From contig NZ_DJFS01000096.1 in assembly GCF_002432125.1 (NCBI RefSeq), positions 1 through 50,133 of the forward strand: a stretch of 50,133 bases of DNA. The letters run 5' to 3'. Both the position numbers and the translations under genes were made by a program. Below are positions 1 through 7,725 of the stretch, piece after piece (position 1 is the stretch's first letter; each line of letters starts with the position of its first letter). Under the pieces are notes generated by a model, which had not been told where the DNA came from, did no database searches, and worked only from the letters and a program-made list of their open reading frames with translations. This DNA is from Brevundimonas sp. UBA5866 (GTDB lineage Bacteria > Pseudomonadota > Alphaproteobacteria > Caulobacterales > Caulobacteraceae).

Positions 1-1417
1 ACGGACGCCCAGCGGGTTTGCCGCCAAAAGACTTGCCACCCGAACCGCCACGACGCTCGCCGTCACGGCCCTGCGGCTTGCGGCGGTCGTCGATGAACTG
101 GTCGGCACGCGGTTCGCGGTTGAACGGCTTGCGCGGACGATCGCCGCCGAAGCCCTCACCCTCGGCACGTTCCGGACGGGCGCGCGGCTTGAAGGTCTTC
201 TTGTGCTCGAACTTCGGCGTGGCCTTGGCCCAGCCTTCCTTCTTCACGGGCTTGGCGGGCTTCTCCGGCACACCTTCCTCGGCAGCCTTGGCAGCAGCGC
301 GGACGCGGCTGGGCTTACGCGACGGATCGGACATGGCCGAGCCCGAACGGCCCTTGATGATGGCACCAGCCGGACGACGACCCGGAATCGGCGCAGGCGT
401 GGCGACCGAGTTACCGGTCGGCAGGTTCTCGGGGCGGATATATTCGCTCAGCAGTTCGCGGATCACACGCGGGCCGACTTCCTCGACCGTGTTGACCGGC
501 AGGGTGCCGAGGTTGAACGGACCATAGGCCAGACGGATCAGGCGGTTCACCTGAAGGCCGACGCTCTCCAGCACCTTACGAACCTCGCGGTTCTTGCCTT
601 CGGTGATGGAGACGCTGATCCAGAGGTTGGCCGGACCCTTTTCCTCGCCGTCGACCTTTTCCTTGACCTTGTCGATGGTGGCTTCGATCGGGCCATAGCG
701 GACGCCGTCCACTTCACAGCCGTCCTTCAGCTTGTCCAGACGTTCCTGAGTGATGCGGCCACGGGCGCGGGCGCGGTACTGACGGACCAGCGAGGTTTCC
801 GGCAGTTCCAGAGCGCGGCTCAGCTCACCGTCATTGGTCAGCAGCAGCAGACCTTCGGTCGCCAAGTCGAGGCGGCCAACGGAGATCACGCGCGGCAGAT
901 CGGCCGGAAGCGCGTCCCAGACGGTCGGGCGACCGGCCGGATCGTTGTGGCTGGTGATCAGGCCAGCGGGCTTGTGATAGCGCCAGACGCGGGTAGCCTC
1001 TGCGGCACCGACGGGCTTGCCGTCGACGGTGATGACATCATCCCGCTTCACCAGCACAGCTGGCGTGTCGAGGATGCGACCGTTCACGGCGACCTTGCCC
1101 AGGCCAATCAGACGTTCCACCTCACGACGCGAAGCGATACCGGCGCGCGCCAAAGCCTTGGCGATGCGTTCGGTACGTTCCGGGGTCGCGGGCTTCCCAG
1201 CCGGCTTGCCTGTTCTCGGGCCGCGATTCTCGAAGCGGTCACCGCGTTCAGGGCGATTCTCATCGCGCGAACGGGGGCCGCGGTCGTCGAACTTGCGGTC
1301 TTTCTTGTCACCGGAGCCGAATTTCGGGCCCTTATCGGCGAATTTACGGGGACCACGCGGGGCGTCACCTTGACGCGCGCGGGGCTTCTTGTCGTTGTCT
1401 CGGGGATGGCGATCCAT
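1..1417 (-). CDS. rluB: 23S rRNA pseudouridine synthase, RluB/RsuA family (3' end outside window)
   Basis: Partial gene: about 472 codons are visible and the frame is still open at the window edge. It converts a uridine of large-subunit rRNA to pseudouridine. In order: a basic, low-complexity N-terminal tail (residues 1-80), an S4 RNA-binding domain (about 82-130), and the RsuA/RluB catalytic domain (about 143-330) with the GRLDLATEGLLLLTNDG motif, whose Asp183 is the expected nucleophile. From about residue 335 to the edge there is a long tail rich in Lys, Arg, Gly and Pro. Such tails are common on alphaproteobacterial RluB but are long here. The start ATG (1417-1415) lies inside the 5' end of the divergent tadA, so the two coding regions overlap by 12 bases if both starts are right. 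Family is certain; RluB rather than RluE/RluF is likely from the tails and context. Confidence 0.92.
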   Translation of the reverse strand, partial: MDRHPRDNDKKPRARQGDAPRGPRKFADKGPKFGSGDKKDRKFDDRGPRSRDENRPERGDRFENRGPRTGKPAGKPATPERTERIAKALARAGIASRREVERLIGLGKVAVNGRILDTPAVLVKRDDVITVDGKPVGAAEATRVWRYHKPAGLITSHNDPAGRPTVWDALPADLPRVISVGRLDLATEGLLLLTNDGELSRALELPETSLVRQYRARARGRITQERLDKLKDGCEVDGVRYGPIEATIDKVKEKVDGEEKGPANLWISVSITEGKNREVRKVLESVGLQVNRLIRLAYGPFNLGTLPVNTVEEVGPRVIRELLSEYIRPENLPTGNSVATPAPIPGRRPAGAIIKGRSGSAMSDPSRKPSRVRAAAKAAEEGVPEKPAKPVKKEGWAKATPKFEHKKTFKPRARPERAEGEGFGGDRPRKPFNREPRADQFIDDRRKPQGRDGERRGGSGGKSFGGKPAGRP

Positions 1418-1876
1418 GATGAGCGGTTCATGAGCATGGCGCTGGATTTGGCGCAAGCGGCAGCTGAAGCTGGCGAGGTGCCTGTCGGCGCAGTGATAGT
1501 GAACGAAAAAACCGGCGAAGTGATAGGTAAAGGGCAAAATTGCCCAATCACAAGCCATGATCCGACAGCTCACGCTGAAATCGTGGCTCTGCGCGACGCT
1601 GCGGCCACGGTCGAGAATTATCGACTAACGGACCTCACTTTATATGTAACGCTGGAACCTTGCGCCATGTGCGCGGGCGCGATCAGCCATGCCCGCATCG
1701 GGCGCGTGGTCTGGGGGGCCGATGATCCCAAGGGCGGCGCGGTCAATCACGGCCCGAAATTCTTCGATCAGCCCACCTGTCACTGGCGGCCTGCAACGGC
1801 AAGTGGCGTACAGGCCGAAACGGCATCCGGTCTGCTGCGTTCATTCTTCCGTGAGCGACGCAAATCCAGATCCTGA
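1406..1876 (+). CDS. tadA: tRNA-specific adenosine deaminase TadA
   Basis: 156-residue zinc deaminase that converts the wobble adenosine (A34) of tRNA-Arg(ACG) to inosine in the cytoplasm. The zinc and catalytic motifs are intact: HAE at residues 56-58 (His ligand and proton-shuttle Glu) and PCAMC at 85-89 (two Cys ligands). Length matches the family. The frame is open far upstream, but that part is antisense to the pseudouridine synthase and is not protein-like. The ATG at 1406 gives MAIHDERFMSMALDLAQ, which aligns with the N-terminal helix of known TadA; an ATG at 1430 would truncate that helix. No strong Shine-Dalgarno is seen before 1406 (only CTCGGGG). It is divergent from, and overlaps the first codons of, the rRNA pseudouridine synthase, so two RNA-modification genes share one promoter region. 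Confidence 0.95.
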   Translation: MAIHDERFMSMALDLAQAAAEAGEVPVGAVIVNEKTGEVIGKGQNCPITSHDPTAHAEIVALRDAAATVENYRLTDLTLYVTLEPCAMCAGAISHARIGRVVWGADDPKGGAVNHGPKFFDQPTCHWRPATASGVQAETASGLLRSFFRERRKSRS

Positions 1877-1985
1877 TCCGGTTGTTTGCTCTTGACGGAA
1901 CCTCATGGATAACACGGTGTTAACGCAGCTGTAATTGCGTGCCTTTGCTCGGAAGGTCCGCTTTCCGTGCATGTAAGGGCCGTTT

Positions 1986-2369
1986 GTGAAGATCACTTAC
2001 GTTATCATTCTGGGCTTGGGACTGGCCGCATGTCACGGTTCGGAGCCCCACCGCGAATCCGCCAGCACATATGAACGCCCCGATGTGCCAGCCGATATTC
2101 GTCCCGAACAGGCCAGTGAATGGACTATGGCCTGCCAAAACGGACAGAGCCTGGTCGTCACCTTCGACCATCCCCGCCAGATGGCAACGGTACGCCGTTC
2201 CGATGGTCTGGCGTTTGACCTGATGCGCGAAGCGAGCTCGACCGGCTATCTGTTCAGGGCCACCGAGACAGAGCTGCATGGCAATGGCAATGCTGCCGTA
2301 TGGCGCGCGCCGCGTGTCTCGGACACTTCATGCCGTGTCACAGAGGTCAAGCCTCTGGCACACCCCTGA
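1986..2369 (+). CDS. small lipoprotein with MliC-like domain
   Basis: 127-residue predicted lipoprotein starting at GTG. The lipobox LAAC puts the lipidated cysteine at residue 16. The rest resembles the MliC/PliC fold (membrane-bound inhibitors of C-type lysozyme): MACQNGQSLVVTFDH, a middle ATVRRSDGLAFDL strand pair, a SSTGYLF stretch and a final TSC. The two mature cysteines would form the usual disulfide. If the assignment holds, it sits in the outer membrane facing the periplasm and protects peptidoglycan from lysozyme-like enzymes. The similarity is by pattern only; function is an inference. Its 3' end overlaps the convergent acetyltransferase gene by 23 bases. It seems to be transcribed alone. 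Confidence 0.75.
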   Translation: MKITYVIILGLGLAACHGSEPHRESASTYERPDVPADIRPEQASEWTMACQNGQSLVVTFDHPRQMATVRRSDGLAFDLMREASSTGYLFRATETELHGNGNAAVWRAPRVSDTSCRVTEVKPLAHP

Positions 2370-2949
2370 GCCCAGCCAACCGATCCTTCAGACGCTGACG
2401 AACATGAGGCCATTCGTCATCTCTGAGGATGGCAAACTGGACCGTATCCCTCATACGTCCCGTCCAGGTGCGCTTGTGCTTGCGCAAGGTGCCTTCGTAA
2501 GTGGCACCCAGTTTGCGGATAGCCGCTTGGCTGGCCTCATTTTGCGCATCGGTGATGATCTCTACGCGCTCCATGCCATTATCGAACGCGTGCTGGAGCA
2601 GCAGCAGCTTGGAGGCCGGATTGATCGCACCGCCCCGCGCCTCGGGCATGTAGAAGGTTGAGCCGATCTCGCAGCGAAGGTGTTCCGGCCTGATTTCATA
2701 CAGGCTGGTGGTACCGACGATCATCCCGTCTGTTTGGCGACGCACCGCATAGGGAATTCGCGAGCCCGAACTTTTCGCAGTCATCGCTACGGACCACCAC
2801 GCCTCGAAATACGGCCCGTAAGCGGCCCCGACCATACCGTTCCAGGCCTCGGGGTCATGATCCAGCGCCCGACAGACTTCCTCGCGTATGGAGTCTTCGA
2901 ACGGTTCCAGCCGCACCACACTGTTTTCCAGCACGGATACGGGAAGCAT
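2347..2949 (-). CDS. GNAT acetyltransferase, RimJ/RimL-like
   Basis: 200-residue acetyl-CoA-dependent N-acetyltransferase of the RimJ/RimL branch. Visible family signatures are the strand and loop leading to EARGGAINPASKLLLLQHAF (acetyl-CoA-binding region, about residues 105-123) and the following RVEIITDAQNEASQAAIRKLGA and EGTLRKH segments, typical of this branch. The substrate is not evident; relatives modify ribosomal protein N-termini, antibiotics or small amines. The ATG at 2949 shares one base with the aroB stop (TGATG), so it is probably translationally coupled as the last gene of aroK-aroB-GNAT. A TTG one codon upstream is a less likely start. No link to shikimate synthesis is implied beyond co-transcription. 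Confidence 0.88.
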   Translation of the reverse strand: MLPVSVLENSVVRLEPFEDSIREEVCRALDHDPEAWNGMVGAAYGPYFEAWWSVAMTAKSSGSRIPYAVRRQTDGMIVGTTSLYEIRPEHLRCEIGSTFYMPEARGGAINPASKLLLLQHAFDNGMERVEIITDAQNEASQAAIRKLGATYEGTLRKHKRTWTGRMRDTVQFAILRDDEWPHVRQRLKDRLAGLRGVPEA

Positions 2950-4055
2950 CAACCTGCCCCTTCGGCTTTCAAAAACTCCAGAACGCGTTTTCGGTCCGCA
3001 TTCTTGTCTACGAAAGCCTGCCCGATGCCGTGTGCGAGAACCAGGGTAAGCTTGCCGCCCTCGGCCTTCTTGTCCCCCAGCATGCGTTCCAGAAGCACGG
3101 AGGCGTCGAAGGCATGTGGAATATCGGAAAGGCGCGTCGGCAGTCCTGCAGCCCGCATGCCTGCCTCGGCTTTGGCCGCTTCATCATTGCTGCACAGACC
3201 CGTCAGCGCCGAATAGCGCATGGCCATAGCACAGCCCGCAGCCACGGCCTCGCCGTGTGTCAGGGTGTCGTCAAAGCCTACTTCAACTTCCAGGGCATGG
3301 CCGAAAGTGTGCCCCAGATTGAGCAAGGCGCGGCGGCCAGCTTCTTTTTCGTCCTCGCCGACGATCAGGGCTTTGATTTCAACCGAGCGAACAACAGCCT
3401 GCGTCAGGGCCCCTGCATCGCCCGCAGCGCCCTTGGTCCCCTCACCCGACAGCCACTCGAAATAGGCCGGATCACAGATCAGGCCGTGTTTGAGGATTTC
3501 CGCCCAACCCGAACGGATTTGGCGCATGGGCAAGGTCTGCAACAGCTCTATGTCGGCCAAGACCAGCCGCGGCTGATGGAAGGCTCCGACTAGGTTTTTG
3601 CCGCGCGGGGTGTCGATGGCGGTTTTGCCGCCTACGGACGAGTCCACCTGGGCCAGCAAGGTGGTCGGCACCTGGATGAAATCGATGCCTCGCATGAATA
3701 GCGCCGCGGCCAGACCGGCCAGATCACCGATCACCCCCCCGCCCAACGCCACGACCATGCTGCGTCGGTCCAGGCCCTGAGCGATCATCTGATCCAGAAC
3801 ATAATCCAGCTGTGCGAATGATTTGGACGCCTCGCCTGCGGGGACCTCAACCACTACGGCTTCGATACCGGCATCGCTCAACGAGGCCAGAGCCGTCCGG
3901 GCGTGAAGCGCCGCGACATTGCTGTCTGTAATCACCGCCACACGTGTCGGAGAAAACGCCTTGGCCCTTTCCCCCAGCGAGGCCAGCAACCCGCTTCCGA
4001 CCAGAACGTCATAGGGGCGGAAATCGCCGCCTTCGACACGGATGGTGTGAATCAT
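2949..4055 (-). CDS. aroB: 3-dehydroquinate synthase
   Basis: 368-residue cytoplasmic enzyme of the shikimate pathway that cyclises DAHP to 3-dehydroquinate using NAD+ and a divalent metal. The NAD-binding loop ALGGGVIGDLAG is at about 103-114. The metal ligands are visible as Glu186 (GWAEILKHG), His249/His253 (NLGHTFGHALE) and His267 (LTHGEA). PTTLLAQVDSSVGGKT (130-145) is the conserved substrate loop. Full length for the family. The start overlaps the aroK stop as ATGA (aroK ends at 4052), so AroK and AroB are translated as a coupled pair, the common arrangement for these two genes. Confidence 0.98.
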   Translation of the reverse strand: MIHTIRVEGGDFRPYDVLVGSGLLASLGERAKAFSPTRVAVITDSNVAALHARTALASLSDAGIEAVVVEVPAGEASKSFAQLDYVLDQMIAQGLDRRSMVVALGGGVIGDLAGLAAALFMRGIDFIQVPTTLLAQVDSSVGGKTAIDTPRGKNLVGAFHQPRLVLADIELLQTLPMRQIRSGWAEILKHGLICDPAYFEWLSGEGTKGAAGDAGALTQAVVRSVEIKALIVGEDEKEAGRRALLNLGHTFGHALEVEVGFDDTLTHGEAVAAGCAMAMRYSALTGLCSNDEAAKAEAGMRAAGLPTRLSDIPHAFDASVLLERMLGDKKAEGGKLTLVLAHGIGQAFVDKNADRKRVLEFLKAEGAG

Positions 4056-4621
4056 ATCGAAGCCCTGTCCTCAGCGTACTTGCGCAAGGCGGCCAGCATG
4101 GCCTCGACCGCAACGCCATGCGAGCCGCCGCCCACATCAACCGTCAGGTCAGCCTCGGCATAGATGGGGTAACGTTTTTCAGCCAGTTCCTTCAGGACCT
4201 GCATCGTGTCGCGTCCGCGCAACAGGGGCCGGGTATCGCGCCGCGCCACACGCTCTGCGATCACATCCAGTTCGGCGCGCATCCATACGGTCACGGCATG
4301 CTTTTTCAGCATTTCGCGCGTGTCGGCATTCATCATCGCACCGCCGCCCGTAGCCAAGATGATCGGCGGACCTTCCAGCAGGCGTTTCATCACCCGCGCC
4401 TCGCCTGCACGGAATTCGGTTTCGCCGCGCGTCGAGAAGATTTCGCTGACCGTCATACCGGCGGCCGATTCGATTTCGTGATCCCCGTCGGCGAACGGCA
4501 GATTCAAACGTGCGGCGAGACGTCTGCCGACTGTCGATTTGCCGACACCCATCAAGCCCACCAAGGCTATGGTGCGGTTCATCTGCAAAATCGGAGAATC
4601 GGGCGAGGCGGCGCAGTTCAT
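4052..4621 (-). CDS. aroK: shikimate kinase
   Basis: 189-residue kinase that phosphorylates shikimate at the 3-hydroxyl with ATP. P-loop GLMGVGKST at 22-30, shikimate-binding Asp residues in FADGDHEIE (45-47), Arg71 in TEFRAGE, the GGG glycine triad at 92-94 and the lid arginine in RPLL (131-134). The frame stays open upstream, but that region is antisense to the start of xerD. ATG 4621 was chosen because GAGGG stands 11 bases before it; the internal ATG at 4582 (MNRTIALVG) has no Shine-Dalgarno but would also leave an intact kinase. First gene of aroK-aroB-acetyltransferase; divergent from xerD across 59 bases. Confidence 0.95.
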   Translation of the reverse strand: MNCAASPDSPILQMNRTIALVGLMGVGKSTVGRRLAARLNLPFADGDHEIESAAGMTVSEIFSTRGETEFRAGEARVMKRLLEGPPIILATGGGAMMNADTREMLKKHAVTVWMRAELDVIAERVARRDTRPLLRGRDTMQVLKELAEKRYPIYAEADLTVDVGGGSHGVAVEAMLAALRKYAEDRASI

Positions 4622-4680
4622 GTTCTTAACGCCCTCTTCTATACACGGATGACCGAACCTCACACCCCTCACCCGCGACG

Positions 4681-5607
4681 ATGACCCCACAAATCGAAGC
4701 CTTTTTGGAAATGATGGCCGTCGAGCGTGATGCCTCGCCGCATACGCTGGCAGCCTACGGGCGGGACCTTGCCGACGCGGATTCGGGACTGTCCGCCTGC
4801 GGAGGATTGCTGAAGGCCGCACAGGAGGATGTCGAGGGCTGGTATGCCGATCTCTCGCGTCGCGGATTGTCGGCAGCTACCGCTGCACGCAGGCGGGCCT
4901 CGGTGCGACAGTTCTATCGCTTTGCAATGGGCGAAGGCTGGCGCACGGATGACCCGTCGCGCCGTCTCGACGCGCCGAAACAGGGCCGCCCTTTACCCAA
5001 AAGCCTGTCGCGGGAAGAAGTAGAGGCCCTGCTCGAAGCCATCAGTGCCAAGGATACCGCCGCCGCGATCCGTTTGATGACAATGGTGGAACTGACCTAT
5101 GCCTCGGGAATGCGTGTCTCGGAGGTGCTGGGCCTGAAAGCGGCCGCCGTACAGCGTGATCCGGCCTATCTGATCATCAAGGGCAAGGGCGATAAAGAAC
5201 GGCTTGTGCCGCTGAACAGCTCCGCGCGCGAGGCGGTGAAGGCATGGTTGGCCGTGCGCCTTCTTCCCCGTAGCAAGACCGCCCGGAAAAAGACCGGCAA
5301 CAGTTTGCCCGACAGTGCGTGGCTGTTTCCGTCCAGTGGCAAATCCGGCCACCTTACCCCGCGCCGTTTCGCCCAGCTTCTGGATGAGGCCGCGGTGTCG
5401 GCCGGTATCGATCCGGAACGCATCAGCCCCCACGTCCTGCGGCATGCCTTTGCCACCCATCTACTGGAAGGCGGCGCGGACCTTCGTGTTGTGCAGACCC
5501 TTTTGGGCCATGCCGATATCTCCACAACCCAGATCTATACCCATGTCGCCACCGACCGTCTGTCGCAGGTGGTGCACAAGTCGCACCCACTGGCGCGCAA
5601 AAACTGA
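4681..5607 (+). CDS. xerD: tyrosine recombinase XerD
   Basis: 308-residue site-specific recombinase. With XerC it resolves chromosome dimers at dif near the terminus, at the division septum under FtsK control. N-terminal SAM-like core-binding domain (about 1-90), then the catalytic domain with all expected residues: Arg145 (ASGMRVSEVLGL), Lys in IIKGKGDKERLVP (167-172), His251 and Arg254 (HVLRHAFATH), His277 (LLGHADIS) and the nucleophile Tyr286 (TQIYTH). The ending SHPLARKN is typical of XerD. A phage integrase is unlikely: no other phage gene is nearby, length is standard, and the xerD-accA neighbourhood is known in Caulobacterales. The ATG follows the divergent aroK promoter directly; no clear Shine-Dalgarno is visible. 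Confidence 0.95.
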   Translation: MTPQIEAFLEMMAVERDASPHTLAAYGRDLADADSGLSACGGLLKAAQEDVEGWYADLSRRGLSAATAARRRASVRQFYRFAMGEGWRTDDPSRRLDAPKQGRPLPKSLSREEVEALLEAISAKDTAAAIRLMTMVELTYASGMRVSEVLGLKAAAVQRDPAYLIIKGKGDKERLVPLNSSAREAVKAWLAVRLLPRSKTARKKTGNSLPDSAWLFPSSGKSGHLTPRRFAQLLDEAAVSAGIDPERISPHVLRHAFATHLLEGGADLRVVQTLLGHADISTTQIYTHVATDRLSQVVHKSHPLARKN

Positions 5608-5625
5608 TATGAAGCTGTCTCTTGC

Positions 5626-5645
5626 CCCGAACCCCGTCGGGTTTT
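5626..5645 (+). terminator. weak terminator-like hairpin after xerD
   Basis: A short stem CCCGA/TCGGG (alternatively AACCC/GGGTT) followed by TTTT lies 20-40 bases after the xerD stop and before accA. The stem is only five pairs, so it may attenuate rather than end transcription. Confidence 0.3.
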
Positions 5646-5701
5646 AGGGTCCGCCACCTTTCCGTAGCGCCAAGATGGCGCGGTCGTTACACGGGCGCTT
5701 T

Positions 5702-6652
5702 ATGGCCACGCATTATCTCGAATTCGAAAAACCCATCGCAGAACTGGAAGCGAAGATCGCCGAGCTGTCGCAGCTCGCTCCGTCCAGCGGCGATTTCGAG
5801 GCTGAGATCGAAACTCTCAAAGCCAAGGCTTCGGCACTCCGCACCGAAACCTATCAGAATCTCGATCCGTGGATGCGTACGCAGGTGGCCCGCCACCCGC
5901 AGCGTCCGCACTTCATCGATTACATCGACGGCCTGTTCACCGACTTCGAGGAACTGCACGGCGACCGCCAATTCGGCGATGACCAGGCCGTGCTGGGCGG
6001 CGTTGCCCGTTTCCGCGGTCAGGGCGTGGTCATCATGGGCCACGAAAAGGGCCACGACACCCAGACCCGCCTGAAGCACAACTTCGGCATGGCCCGACCC
6101 GAGGGCTATCGCAAGGCGGTGCGCCTGATGGACATGGCAGAACAGTTCGGCCTGCCGGTGCTCAGCTTCGTCGATACCGCCGGTGCCTATCCGGGCCTCG
6201 GTGCCGAAGAGCGCGGTCAGGCCGAGGCCATCGCCCGCTCGACCGAGCGCGGCCTGACGCTGGGCGTGCCCTATATCGCCACCGTCACGGGTGAAGGCGG
6301 TTCGGGCGGTGCCATCGCCATCGCCGCGGCCAACCGCGTGATGATGCTGGAACACTCCATCTATTCGGTCATCTCGCCGGAAGGTGCCGCAGGCATCCTG
6401 TGGCGTGACGGCAGCCGCGCCAAGGATGCGGCAATGGCCATGCGAATCACCGGCCCAGACCTGATGGAACTGAAGATCGTTGATCGCGTGATCAAGGAGC
6501 CGATCGGCGGTGCCCACACGGCACCCGATGCCGCCATCACCGCCGTGGGCGACGCCATCGAAGAAGAACTGAAGTCCCTCTCGGGTCTGACCGAGCAGGA
6601 ACTGCGCGCCCAGCGTGCGGAACGCTTCTACGCCATCGGCCGCATCGGCTAA
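5702..6652 (+). CDS. accA: acetyl-CoA carboxylase carboxyltransferase subunit alpha
   Basis: 316-residue subunit. AccA and AccD (not in this window) form the carboxyltransferase that moves the carboxyl group from carboxybiotin to acetyl-CoA, giving malonyl-CoA for fatty acid synthesis. N-terminal helical segment (about 1-50), then the crotonase-like fold with ELHGDRQFGDDQAVLGG, GHEKGHDTQTR, SFVDTAGAYPG and GEGGSGGAIAI, all hallmarks of AccA. Full length. ATG 5702 (MATHYLEFEKP) matches the usual AccA start; an in-frame ATG nine codons upstream (5675) is possible, and neither has a strong Shine-Dalgarno. It lies 94 bases after xerD on the same strand. Confidence 0.97.
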   Translation: MATHYLEFEKPIAELEAKIAELSQLAPSSGDFEAEIETLKAKASALRTETYQNLDPWMRTQVARHPQRPHFIDYIDGLFTDFEELHGDRQFGDDQAVLGGVARFRGQGVVIMGHEKGHDTQTRLKHNFGMARPEGYRKAVRLMDMAEQFGLPVLSFVDTAGAYPGLGAEERGQAEAIARSTERGLTLGVPYIATVTGEGGSGGAIAIAAANRVMMLEHSIYSVISPEGAAGILWRDGSRAKDAAMAMRITGPDLMELKIVDRVIKEPIGGAHTAPDAAITAVGDAIEEELKSLSGLTEQELRAQRAERFYAIGRIG

Positions 6653-6682
6653 TAATCAACTCAAGGCTTGGAGACGGCCAGC

Positions 6683-7246
6683 GTGTCCTTTCTGACATCG
6701 CGTTCGCCGGGGATGGGGGAAGCCCTACGCGAGAGCGCCGTCTTCAACTTTGAAGGCGCGGTGACGATGGTCATCGACGATTCCCCGTTCGCGCTCGAAC
6801 TCACCATGCGGGCGCTGAACGGTTTCGGGCTGAAAACACGTCACGCCTGTAATTCGGCGGTCGAAGCCATTGCGATACTGAAAGAAAATCCCGTCGATCT
6901 GATTTTGGTCGATTCCGACATGCCGGGTATGACGGGGTTTGAGTTCGTGCGCTGGCTTCGCCGTTCCAAGCTGGAACCGAATGCGTTTGCGCCCGTCATC
7001 ATGACCGCCGCACACGTCCGACGGTCGCAGGTTTCCGAGGCCCGTGACTGCGGGGCGAACTTCCTGATCACCAAACCCTTCAGCTCGTTGACCCTGTTGG
7101 AACGAATTGTTTGGGTTTCGCGTGATAACCGTCCATTCTTGGAAGTCGGTGACTATCTGGGGCCGGATCGTCGCTTCAACACTTCGCCCTATGCCGGTCC
7201 TGAACGACGCGCAGATGAAATCCGCAGAAAGGCCGGTAAGGAATGA
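6683..7246 (+). CDS. single-domain response regulator with GP(D/E)RR tail
   Basis: 187-residue CheY-like receiver. Acidic pair Asp32-Asp33 (VIDDSPF), phospho-acceptor Asp77 (LILVDSDMPGMTG) and Lys131 (ITKPFSS) are present. There is no DNA-binding or enzymatic output domain. After the receiver comes a short tail with two copies of a GPDRR/GPERR motif (about 160-176), seen on various alphaproteobacterial receiver proteins but of unknown role. Start choice: GTG 6683 has GGAG nine bases upstream; a TTG at 6668 is in frame but lacks a ribosome site. The stop overlaps the next gene as ATGA, so the two products are made together and may act as a pair. The cognate kinase is not identifiable; the hybrid kinase at 11.7-13.5 kb is on the other strand. 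Confidence 0.88.
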   Translation: MSFLTSRSPGMGEALRESAVFNFEGAVTMVIDDSPFALELTMRALNGFGLKTRHACNSAVEAIAILKENPVDLILVDSDMPGMTGFEFVRWLRRSKLEPNAFAPVIMTAAHVRRSQVSEARDCGANFLITKPFSSLTLLERIVWVSRDNRPFLEVGDYLGPDRRFNTSPYAGPERRADEIRRKAGKE

Positions 7247-7713
7247 CCACTGTCATTACACACAATCGCCGCCGATCGCGCCTTTCCAGTCTGATCGACC
7301 AGCCTGGTGGCATCAGCACGCGTATTGCCCTGAAACAGGCCGCCGAGAACATTGCCGAGCTTGAGGAACAAAGCCTAGCCCTGGTAGAACAGACCATCCA
7401 GAACCTGGCCGACATGACACCGCCTGCCACGGTAGACGAGGTCCATTCCAAGCTGAATGAGGCCTATGGCTATTCAGCCGGCATTATCGATGCCGCCGGA
7501 CCTTTCGCACGCGAGGACCTGTGCCGCGCCGCAACCAATCTGTGTGATCTTCTGGACGGATCGCCGACCGATCAAATGTTCGACTGGCGCATTATCACCG
7601 TCCACGCCCAGAGCTTCCGGCTGTTGCTGAATCTTCCGCGCGATGCGGATGTACCTCGCCAGCAGGTCTTGGCCAGCCTGCAAGAAGTCCTGAAGGCGAA
7701 ACTGGGGAGCTAG
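7243..7713 (+). CDS. conserved helical protein coupled to the response regulator
   Basis: I do not recognise this 156-residue protein. There is no signal peptide or membrane segment and it is predicted mostly helical, with a basic N-terminus (HNRRRSR), a Gln/Glu-rich helix at about 27-57, and a second helical block from 62 to the end. His121 in the helix ITVHAQSFRLLL is a possible phospho-transfer site but is not an HxxKG Hpt motif, so this is speculation. The ATG lies within the stop of the response regulator gene (ATGA), which suggests a shared task such as modulating or anchoring the receiver. A compact terminator follows, with this gene's stop codon in its loop. Confidence 0.8.
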   Translation: MTTVITHNRRRSRLSSLIDQPGGISTRIALKQAAENIAELEEQSLALVEQTIQNLADMTPPATVDEVHSKLNEAYGYSAGIIDAAGPFAREDLCRAATNLCDLLDGSPTDQMFDWRIITVHAQSFRLLLNLPRDADVPRQQVLASLQEVLKAKLGS

Positions 7714-7725
7714 GCTCCCCTTTTT
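7704..7725 (+). terminator. intrinsic terminator of the response-regulator operon
   Basis: Stem GGGGAGC/GCTCCCC (7704-7710 and 7714-7720) with a three-base loop, TAG, followed by TTTTT. The loop is the stop codon of the upstream gene, and the T-run touches the stop codon of the convergent ABC transporter gene. It is read only on the plus strand. Confidence 0.88.

Noticed and set aside
203..1405. Long plus-strand open frame fused in frame to the start of tadA
   Set aside because: It is antisense to the clear S4/pseudouridine synthase gene and has no family-like sequence; only the part from 1406 on is TadA.
4681..5607. xerD as the integrase of a mobile element
   Set aside because: Standard XerD length and motifs, conserved housekeeping neighbours and no other phage or island genes.
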